This document shows, piece by piece, positions 56,103 to 64,000 of a DNA stretch of 64,000 nucleotides. Numbering within the stretch: the first letter of the stretch is position 1; every line of letters starts with the position of its first letter. The position numbers were made by a program, and so were the translations under genes. The stretch lies in the NCBI RefSeq assembly GCF_000227135.1, contig NC_018260.1, positions 1,316,649 to 1,380,648 of the forward strand, written 5' to 3'. Source of the DNA: Leishmania donovani. Its lineage: Eukaryota; Euglenozoa; Kinetoplastea; Trypanosomatida; Trypanosomatidae. Under the pieces are notes generated by a model. That model was not told the origin of the DNA. It saw only the letters and a program-made list of their open reading frames with translations, and ran no database searches.

Positions 56103-58151
56103 ATGAATGGCGGCGGCGCTGCACGGCACGCGGAGGCTGGCTTTCCGTTTTGGGTCAACGACATAGACTCCTTCGCATCCGTGCCACAGCGTCATGCACC
56201 ACTCTCGTGCTCCCTGCTTCGCCTCCGCGACTTGTTCCGCTGCGACGTCGCCGATCCTGGCGAGTGCTGGCAGCACATCCTGCTCTCCAGCTACGTGACT
56301 GACCTTCCATGGCTGCTGGCGACAGTGCCGGAGCTGTCCGCTGTGACAGGGAAACTGGTGCTGCTCAGCGGCGAAAAAGGGACGGCGACGCTGCGGCGCA
56401 CCACCGGCGATTCTTCGTGTCCATACACAGCAGCGTCGCCGCTGATGGACCGCGTGAACCCGTTCATGGCTGCCTTGCGCGAGCAAGCGAGGGCCACGTC
56501 TGCGTTACACACCACCCTTTCGCGCGAACGCCTTGCTGTTCTCGAGCCGCCGTTGCCCGTGGCCTTTGGGACGCACCACACCAAAATGGCGCTCTGCGTC
56601 AACGGCAGAGGCCTGCGTGTTTCTATCTTCACCGCTAACCTTGTCGAGCAGGACTGGTGCCGGAAGTCGCAAGGCATCTACGTACAGGACTTCCCATGGA
56701 AGACGGCGACGGTGCGCTCAAACGACGACTCCGCGGATGCGACTATGGTGGAAACAGCAACGAGCAGCACCAGTAACAGCAACAATGGCAGTAACACCTT
56801 CACAAAGGGCGCTGAATTCGTCGCGCATCTGCGCCACTACTTGATGCAATGCGGCGTGAGTCTCGCCGCTGCATGTGCTTCACCGACAGATGCGGCATCC
56901 GCGGCTGGCCCCCTCGGAATCTTCGAAACGGATTTCCTATCTCACATCGATTTCTCGGCTGCAGCCGTGTGGCTCGTCAGCTCCGTCCCCGGAACGTACG
57001 CGCACGGTGAGGTCTGTCCTGGCTACCGTGTCGGGCTTTGTCGACTGGCGGAGGTGCTACGGCGCTCGGCACTGACGATGGCCACGTCGCCGGCGTCCGT
57101 CGACCTGAGCTGGCAGTACAGCTCCCAGGGCTCGCTCAATCCGGCGTTTCTGAACTCGCTGCAAGCAGCCATGTGCGGGGAGTCGGCGGCAGTGATTGAG
57201 TCCGGTGACGCACCGCGAGGCGTGCGTGACGTGCAGGTGGTATACCCCACCGAGGAAGAAGTGCGGAACAGCTGGGAGGGCTGGCGAGGCGGCATGTCAC
57301 TCCCTCTGCGTGTGCAGTGCTGCCATGAGTTTGTGAACGCGCGCTTGCATCGCTGGGGCAGCAGCGAGGAGGGTCACACGGCAAAGCGTGCATTCCCACG
57401 GCCACCCAAAGTCGCAGCGGCCCACGCCAGCCGTGAGGATGCTGTTGATGTAGATGGAGTGGACATCGATGGAGGCGAGGAGACGACGGCATCACTGGCG
57501 GGCAGCTGCGCAGCCGACCGACAGTTTGCGCTGCCCCATATTAAGTCGTACGCGGCCGTTGCACCAGACCGTTCCTGCGTCCGTTGGTTTCTTCTGACGA
57601 GTGCAAATCTCTCCCAGGCGGCGTGGGGTAGCCTAAGCAGGAAGGTGAACCAGCGCGGTTCGCGGCAACAGCTCGTGCGCTCGTACGAGCTGGGCGTTCT
57701 CTACGACTCCCATTCTGCTATTTACCCGTCAGCATCATCGTGGTTCAGCGTGGTGGCCGAGTCGAAGATCGAGCTTCCGAACGCACGCAATTCTCGTGCG
57801 ATGCTGTACGAGACGCCGCTCGGCGTTGACACTCAGGATGTGTGTCTGTACATACCATACAACCTCCTTTGCCCGACCCCGTACGCAAGCACTGCCGCTC
57901 TGCGAGCGCACAGGCACGCACCTGACGAGGGTGAGCAGGCCGTCGAAGAAGCGGCGCTGGACTTTAGTGATGTGCCGTGGGTGCTAGACATGCCACATCG
58001 GGGTAAGGACGCCTACGGCCTCGAGGTTGAGGAGGCGTTCGAGAGCATCGTTTCTCCAAATTTATCAAAGTGGCAGCCTCGTACGCGCGCCATGGACACC
58101 GCACCGCTGCGCAGCATCGGGGCCCCCCGTAAGCGCATGCGTGAGGCGTAG
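56103..58151 (+). CDS. TDP1: Tyrosyl-DNA phosphodiesterase 1
   Basis: 682 residues from the ATG at 56103 (MNGGGAARHAEAG). The enzyme hydrolyses the 3'-phosphotyrosyl bond left by stalled topoisomerase I and cleans 3' DNA ends; a Leishmania TDP1 has been described in repair of topoisomerase I damage. It belongs to the phospholipase D superfamily with two HxK(x)nN motifs. The first is HHTKMALC (His159, Lys161) followed by IFTANLVEQDW. The second is PHIKSYAAV (His479, Lys481) followed by LLTSANLSQAAWG (Asn502). These match human His263/Lys265 and His493/Lys495. A Ser/Asn/Thr-rich insertion (about 215-240) and an acidic one (about 445-465, VDVDGVDIDGGEE) are typical of kinetoplastid proteins. No clear nuclear signal apart from the basic C-terminus (APRKRMREA). 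Confidence 0.95.
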   Translation: MNGGGAARHAEAGFPFWVNDIDSFASVPQRHAPLSCSLLRLRDLFRCDVADPGECWQHILLSSYVTDLPWLLATVPELSAVTGKLVLLSGEKGTATLRRTTGDSSCPYTAASPLMDRVNPFMAALREQARATSALHTTLSRERLAVLEPPLPVAFGTHHTKMALCVNGRGLRVSIFTANLVEQDWCRKSQGIYVQDFPWKTATVRSNDDSADATMVETATSSTSNSNNGSNTFTKGAEFVAHLRHYLMQCGVSLAAACASPTDAASAAGPLGIFETDFLSHIDFSAAAVWLVSSVPGTYAHGEVCPGYRVGLCRLAEVLRRSALTMATSPASVDLSWQYSSQGSLNPAFLNSLQAAMCGESAAVIESGDAPRGVRDVQVVYPTEEEVRNSWEGWRGGMSLPLRVQCCHEFVNARLHRWGSSEEGHTAKRAFPRPPKVAAAHASREDAVDVDGVDIDGGEETTASLAGSCAADRQFALPHIKSYAAVAPDRSCVRWFLLTSANLSQAAWGSLSRKVNQRGSRQQLVRSYELGVLYDSHSAIYPSASSWFSVVAESKIELPNARNSRAMLYETPLGVDTQDVCLYIPYNLLCPTPYASTAALRAHRHAPDEGEQAVEEAALDFSDVPWVLDMPHRGKDAYGLEVEEAFESIVSPNLSKWQPRTRAMDTAPLRSIGAPRKRMREA

Positions 58152-59236
58152 AGCGCGAGGGAGACAGGCACGCGCGTTCGTGTTTATGTTCGAGGCCCGT
58201 TGCTCGCTACAGCGCCGTCGAGCGACTACCAGGACGAACAAGAAAAGCTGTCCCCCTCCACATCATTTCTCTGAATCCACCCTCGGACAGAGATCGCCAG
58301 CGCGCCACCACGGGACATGTCAGTCACACAGCCACAGATGGCTAGCAAAAAGTAAGACAGAAAGTCAGAGATGCTCACACCGCAAGGCGGAATGGTGGAG
58401 TAAGGAGTCCGCGACAAGCGAGCTTTACGCCATCTGCTCCCCAGCGTAACGATTTGTTTACGTTCGCAACCTGCTCCGTCTCCGCAGCCCCACACCCCTT
58501 CCCACACACGCCACGGTGCCTGCGGTGGCGTCCGCTACGCTCCCCTTATGTTCGTTTTCGCCACACTCGCTCTCCCTCATCCCACCTACACGTCACCGCG
58601 GCCCTTTTTTCCCTCCGTCTCCCTCCCCCACTCCCCGCCAGCTTACCCCTCCCCATAATTCAAAGGGAACCCCCCTAACACCTCCCTCTTTACCTGTGCT
58701 TTCTATCTCTGCCTCCCAGTGTTCTGCGGCCGTCTTGCACGCGAGCGATGCCTCCCTTCCCCGCGACGAAAGAGGCACAATCACAGTCATCATAACGCTC
58801 ACACGCTGAGGTGACCACGGCCACCATCAGCGCCACCATCCGTCACCCGCCTCGTATCGCTTTTGATATCATCTCCACAAACTCAGTTGCAGGTGATGCT
58901 CTGGTATTCTTGAAACACTTATGATTTGTGCTCCCCATACCCCCCTTCCTTTCCTTATCCCTTGCTTCTTCCGCAGCGCCACACGGAGCTGGTGAGCTGC
59001 GAGGCGTGCGGGTCTCAGTGTGTATGTGCCTGCGTGTACTCAAACTCTCTCTCTAGATATAGATGTTTGCCGCTCTCCTCCGTTTGTCTGTCTGTGTCTG
59101 TGTTATCATCATCGGCAGCTGAGACATTCACAAGAGGCGTACACCACCGAAATAACGCTAAAACGAAACGTAGAAAACGTATGCACAACACTCCTTTGTG
59201 GTCGCATGCACGCGTTTTTCTCTTTCTCTCGTGGAT
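58152..59236. other. Intergenic spacer downstream of TDP1
   Basis: CT-rich from 58480 to 58720 and UTR-like throughout; no gene seen. Confidence 0.6.
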
Positions 59237-59823
59237 CCCTCATGACGAGGGACACCTCAGCGCGCGGTATCTCAAGGGGGCCACCACACAGCACGGTGGG
59301 CGGAAGCCGAGCAGCCCTTCTATCCCTGTCAATGCCCTGCCACTTCTGGCGGTGACGCGGCCAATCACCTACCACGTAGGGGGGAGGTCAGAGCGATGTA
59401 TCGCTACTGATGTCGGCGCTCGGGTTCTGGATGGCGTGGCATCGGAGCGACCTCGCGACAGTGAACACGCTTGTGCCATCCATGCGATTACGCAGAGTGT
59501 CAGTGTCACTCGACCGTGTCTCACACGGCCCGGCTGGTGGCTGGGGGGCCTGAGCGCCACCACGAGGGAGACGCACCACGTGGCAACCCAGCATGGCTGG
59601 AGCGGCTGCGAGGCGATCTGCAAAGCAGGCATGGGCAGATAGAGTTCGAGGCAGAGGCTCTGCTCAGCTCACCGATCTGATATTGCCCTAACGCGTGTGT
59701 CAACGGCATGCTTTTCACCACGCTGGTGCGGCCTGTGGGGCAAGCCGGGGGAGGAGGATAGAGTGCAGTGGACGCCATAGTGTATGGCAGAGAATGGACA
59801 CACGCTGCAAAGAGGAAAGGAAA
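59237..59823 (+). mobile_element. SIDER2-like retroposon, intact reference copy
   Basis: 587 bases not interrupted by a gap. Boundaries were taken where it stops matching the 30-32 kb copy: CCCTCATGACGAGGG on the left and GCAAAGAGGAAAGGAAA on the right. Size and dispersed occurrence fit Leishmania SIDER2. It has no coding capacity. As placed it would lie in the 3' UTR of TDP1 in sense orientation. Confidence 0.75.
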
Positions 59824-60202
59824 TGCCGTTTTTTTTCCTGAAGTGCGCATCGCTCGGCGCTATCGCATCGCTGTCACGGCCACTCTGCGAGTGCGACGTC
59901 GTTTGCCGGTATGTGATGGTGTCCTCCCTACCAACTTCTCTCGTTTCGCACGTCCATCCTCCCTTTCTTTTGTTGCATGTGCGATTAAACTGATGGACAT
60001 GTTTTTTTTTTGTTGGGACCTCTTTCTCATCAAAGGTGAGCCATCGCCTGCGCAAGATTATGTACGAAGCGATCCACTGACGACACCTTCTCGTCGCTGC
60101 CGCTTCCTTTTACCATTTTTTTTTTCTGATCATCATCCACCCCCTCCCCACGCCCCGCAGATTCCTCAACTTTCTTGTGTGCCTTTGTACGCGTGCCGTA
60201 AG
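59824..60202. other. Short spacer with unique flank reused at 30920-31014
   Basis: 59824-59919 appears in reverse complement at 30920-31014, which suggests a chimeric contig there. The rest is T-rich and leads into the acceptor at 60115-60160. Confidence 0.6.
60115..60160 (+). promoter_or_regulatory. Strong candidate spliced-leader acceptor of the broken repeat gene
   Basis: A long T run and C/T tract end in CGCCCCGCAG, AG at 60159-60160, 43 bases before the ATG at 60203. This is one of the cleanest acceptors in the window, although the gene behind it is broken. Confidence 0.6.
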
Positions 60203-63200
60203 ATGCTCGTGCCAAAGTCATCTGAGTCTGTGGTTACACGGCAGAAGATCAGCTTTAAAGGGGCAAGTGGCCTGACACGGTGCTGCTGCAGAAGGAAGCT
60301 ATCGCAGAGGCTTTCCAGAAAGACGCCGCCGAGGCACTCGGCATCTCCTGCGACGACGTCTTCGACATCTTTTCGAGAACTCCTGCAGCGTGTCCTGCTC
60401 CGTGCGCCACGCCAAAATTCTCTCCGAGTCGGATGTCGGTCGCATTCGCATCACCAGCGCTTATCGACGAGTATGGAAAGTTTACTTTGCTTACAAGGGG
60501 GAAAGGCAGGGGAGGACCGAAGCTTTCTAGGCTAGTGTTGGTGCCACAGGATCATCGGTCCTTGCTAGCGACGACATGGACAGCAGAGACTTAGTCACCG
60601 CAGCTACACCAAACACCCCGCTCTTGATCAACTTCCACGGCGACAACTGGGTACCAATGCTAGAGGTGCACATGCTTGAGCTCACGCAAGTCGGTCAGTG
60701 AGACATCACTAACGCCTCAAAGACGGCGGCTTTGATGAAGGAGAAGCAGTCGCTGCCAGCGTCTGCGGCGTGCTTGACGTGACGCTGGAGTATGTGAAAG
60801 GTGGGGCAACGCTCAAGTATAGTATTCCGCACACCTACTCAGATGACCAGCGTCAGCAGCAGAAGCCGTTGCTCGACCGGTACGCATATCCACATGTGTG
60901 GTCAAAGTGCACGGAGCTCAGGATGGAACCCATCTTCGCCGAGACGCGCCACCGCGTCGTCCTTGACGGCGATGAGTGTGATCACGTGTTGGAGGCTGCC
61001 CAAGAGAAGGTCGGCGAGGCATTTCACGAGGATGTGGCTGCGCTGCTGCACCTCTCCATAGATGCCGTGAATCCGCCCTCGTGCACCGGCGCCCTTGAGC
61101 TGGAGTTCATTGTCAAGCACGCAGCAAGCATATCTGCGGCTATCATCGATGGGGAGCTGGAGCATGGCGACAACCAGCGCAACTGGCTCGTGCATGAGAT
61201 AGTCACCGGGGTCTGGTCCCCCAGAACGACCCCGCAATCGCAGAGCTGTCTCACCGAGGTGCTTTTGATGGGGAATGCCGCACAAAGTCACAACAGCGAC
61301 GATGCCAAGTGCGCAGTGACGACTCGACATCGCCTGCGCTTCGGTGGTGTCCGCCTGGACAAGCGTGATGGAGGCTCACGGTGAGGCGGCCCTGGCCAGT
61401 GCGGTCGTGCATGATGTGTGCGCCGCCGTCGGCGTTAAGGATGGCGATAGCCGTCTGTTGCAGTTGGAGAAGGGCAGCCTCGTGACAGAGCTGCTCGTCA
61501 CGCACCTCGCCTCGCTCTCGCGAAAGGCGGTTGACGACATGTTGGCGTCATTCGTGTTCTTCGAGACATGGGAGCTGCTCTCCATGCAAGACAGGACGCC
61601 TCTCACCCTCCCGCAGGAGCACCTTTCCGAGAATGCTCTTTCGCGGCGACGACGGAGTGGCTCTTAAGAGGAGGGGGAGGAGGAGCAACTGCGCAGCTGC
61701 TTCCAGGAAGACGTCGTCGAATGGTTCAAGGTGCAGCCCGACGCGGTGCAGCAAATCGAGTTCAACGCACGCAGTCTGCTAGGGAACTTTGCGCTGCAAC
61801 ACATCCTCGCATCAGACGTGAAGACACTGTGGAAGGAACTGGCCAAGTCCCCTTGCACAACCACGTGGCGGCTGTACAAGAAGTGCGGCTGCACCCACGG
61901 TGCCGTGTCGCTCATCACCATCTCAGCTTTCCCGGCGTCGCCTGGCCGCGCGCGATGGAAGAGCGACTGGCCGCCCTGCTTGGCGCCCTCGTTACAGATG
62001 TGGCAGAGCAGCTGTCAGTCCAGGAATCGCACGTGAAGGGCGTCACCTTTACGGCATCCCTGAAGGCGACGTTCGCCGTTTCTCCCCCTCCCCCCCACCC
62101 CAACCACCACCCGGCACTCACGCGGCAGACCATAGATAGGCTGCTCGGCGAAGGGTCTTTCCCTAGCATGCGGCATCTGTGCATGGGGACGGAGGCACCG
62201 GCGTCAGCGCAAAAGCGCGAGGTGCCGCCTGCCGCCGCTGCCGAGACGACAGACCCCATGTCGACTTCCGGCATCACCGCCTCCCTTCTGAACTCGTGCG
62301 CCGCCGACGCTGTCATAAGTCACCATCGCCCGCGCTTTGGCGGAGGTGAGTGGGGGCGGTCATGAGCGAGAGCGAAGAGCAGCTGCGAAAGGCTTTCTTG
62401 GGCGACGTTGAGGCTTCAGTGGGCGTGTAGGCGAATGCTGTGCAGTCCATGGAATTCCTGCTAGGCAGTCTGGTCGTTGACGTCGAGCTGGTCCATGCGC
62501 CGAGTCTTGACCGTAAAGAGATCGACGCTCGCCTCAGCGTCTTCGAGCTCCCTCGCACCTGGGGCGTGCACCTTGACTCCACCGCGAACAAGGGGGAGGG
62601 GCCAGTCAAGCGCATCGCCACGCATCACCGCGTGAAGCCGGAAAGCGGCGAGTGGGGTACGCTTTTGGCAGTGCAGTTTAGTGAATTAGAAGCAACCTTC
62701 GTGAACGATGTGGGGGCGTCGCTGAAACTGCCAAAGGAGGTTATCACGAGCCTAACCTTTCGCATGGGGAATCTTCTGGTAGACATGTAGATTGTTCACC
62801 CGGCGGAGTGGCCAAGAAAGGAGAAGGATCGATTACTCGCGTCTTGCACGCACACTGAAACGTGGACTCTGTATCAGTCAGTGGTGCTCAAGCTACCCAC
62901 CGCACAAGCTACAGAGCACTGCGTCCAGATCGACGGCGACCACTGGGCGACTGTTCTTGACCATCAGCGGGCGGTATTGGAGCGCGCATTCATCTTGGGC
63001 GTTTGTGAGGCCACACTGCTGTCTGCGTCGGCTGTGAAGGAACTCCACTTCGGCCTCGGCAGTCTCGTCGCTGCGTTCAAACAAACAAACACACACACAC
63101 ACACACACACAATCACGTGTGCGAAGAGAGACTCGCGCGCTTCCCGTTCAGTCGCGCATGTGCCATCTGCCAGTCTCTACCCGATCGTTGCGACGCTTCA

Positions 63201-63480
63201 CCGTCAGGTATAGTCACGACAGCTCACTACGTGCGACTTCAGAGAAACGGCTGGGCAATCGCCCTCCATTCTCAGCAGCCTGCCCTGACGGTATCGTTCG
63301 AGAAATATGCGAGTACAGCTTGTCGTTTACCCTTTACAGCATCAGCCACCTCATCTTCGACAAATCTCAGTTCCGCGCTTGTTTCAAGCTCGAGCACCCC
63401 GTCACTGCTAAGTCTCGTCAAATCAACAACGCCCTCACAACGGCGCCTTTCACAAACACGTGGAGTTACTACCCACGTGT
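60203..63480 (+). pseudogene. Broken gene of about ten copies of a FAZ1-type-like domain
   Basis: Starts with ATG at 60203 (MLVPKSSESVVTRQKISFKG) but is split over all three frames with internal stops, for example TAG at 62428-62430 and 62788-62790. The pieces share one domain of 100-120 residues: HxVxFxGDxWxxVL, then FxxDVxxxLxVxxxxV, then a diagnostic GSLxVxFxVxH strand, then a W-x-L-Y linker. Strand instances are GGATLKYSIPH, GALELEFIVKH, GSLVTELLVTH, RSLLGNFALQH, ASLKATFAVSP, GSLVVDVELVH, GSLVAAFK and SQFRACFKLEH. Linkers include RRVWKVY, TTWRLYK and ETWTLYQ. The layout resembles the repeated conserved domain of kinetoplastid flagellar attachment zone 1-type proteins; that name is from memory and unproven. 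Part of the damage could be assembly error, but the in-frame stops inside good repeats argue for a real pseudogene. Confidence 0.7.
63089..63110. repeat. AC microsatellite inside the broken repeat gene
   Basis: Eleven AC units directly after the ninth domain copy (GSLVAAFK), where the reading frame is lost. A slipped dinucleotide tract could have caused or contributed to that break. Confidence 0.85.
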
Positions 63481-63564
63481 GCTCAGAGAAAACAACCATA
63501 CAGCCGCCGACGTCGATTCGACGCACGAAATCACCAGTGCAAGCCTGACGCAAAATCAACTTAA

Positions 63565-64000
63565 AAAAAAACACATGCGTTTGCCCGAATCGCGATTGGT
63601 GAACGGCAACATCTGACCGAACTACAGCCTCGAGAGGATCAGCCTCCGCGGTTCACAACTTCCTCGTCTACAGGCAGCAGAGAGCTGCGCTTCGAGCAAG
63701 AAACGCCATACGCACACCCTCGTTGTGTAAAACGCTCGACAATGGAAGGCAAGCGCGTCAACCTTCACGACACGGAAAGTTTCATGTCACTCGACGAATT
63801 CGACTCTGATAACAACGCTTCATACACAGCGGAAAACGCCAGTGACCACACGAAGCAAGACAATCTCAGCAGTACCGCAGCCGCGCGGAACTCTGCAGAA
63901 TCTTCCATGTTACTTGAGCCGCCGGGGAACACGCCTATATCGTACCTATCACATTCGAACTCCCCGAAGAGCTTCGCGCCGCTGGAGGCGGCGGAGGAGG
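63565..64000 (+). CDS. Open frame running off the right edge
   Basis: Open from a TAA at 63562-63564 to the window end. The first ATG is at 63742 (MEGKRVNLHDTESFMSLDEF). Upstream of it the frame already reads like protein (THAFARIAIGERQHLTELQP from 63571), so translation may begin earlier or the frame may be the continuation of the broken repeat gene after a slip in the nine-A tract at 63563-63571. If 63742 is the start, the AG near 63672 after TCCTCGTCTAC could be the acceptor. The sequence is Ser/Asn/Glu-rich with no recognised domain. Confidence 0.5.

Noticed and set aside
59100..59700. Open frames inside the SIDER2 copies that recur at several loci
   Set aside because: Repetition comes from the element; both strands are open and no protein family is recognisable.

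Overview
The window reads as a draft assembly from a trypanosomatid, most likely Leishmania or a close relative. All convincing genes are intronless and on the + strand, as in a polycistronic unit. Coding DNA is GC-rich and balanced. Most intergenic DNA is T/C/G-rich and A-poor, with polypyrimidine tracts followed by AG (spliced-leader acceptors) shortly before start codons. The long spacers carry SIDER/DIRE-type retroposon remains. I cannot name the species or chromosome.

Layout. 1-2380: 3' part of a protein with two tandem degenerate kinesin-motor-like domains. 8906-9907: small Q/M/Y-rich protein. 14868-18029 and 24439-27777: two more long proteins, each ending in a degenerate kinesin-motor-like domain. 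34318-37224 and 46942-50169: two large low-complexity proteins of unknown function. 50975-55279: ABC protein with one ABCB-type nucleotide-binding domain. 56103-58151: tyrosyl-DNA phosphodiesterase 1. 60203 to about 63480: a broken gene made of about ten copies of one domain, resembling kinetoplastid FAZ1-type repeats. 63565-64000: an open frame running off the right edge.

The spacers are 0.8 to about 9.7 kb. Retroposon remains occupy the spacers at 11.2-12.8, 20.2-22.4, 30.5-32.0, 39.4-42.4 and 59.2-59.8 kb. One includes a recognisable RNase H fossil of an ingi/L1Tc-like element. As placed, they would lie in the 3' UTRs of the upstream genes, where SIDER2 elements in Leishmania are known to affect mRNA stability.

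The left third is the most interesting biology: three neighbouring genes encode four motor-like domains that keep the kinesin layout but have lost the P-loop, with a small phosphosite-rich protein between them. I infer a family of non-motile pseudokinesins, perhaps cytoskeletal scaffolds.

The assembly needs caution. Six gaps are exactly 99 N and most are flanked by unmerged duplicated contig ends. At least two gap-bounded contigs (30920-31749 and 40688-41977) look chimeric between repeat copies at different loci in this window.
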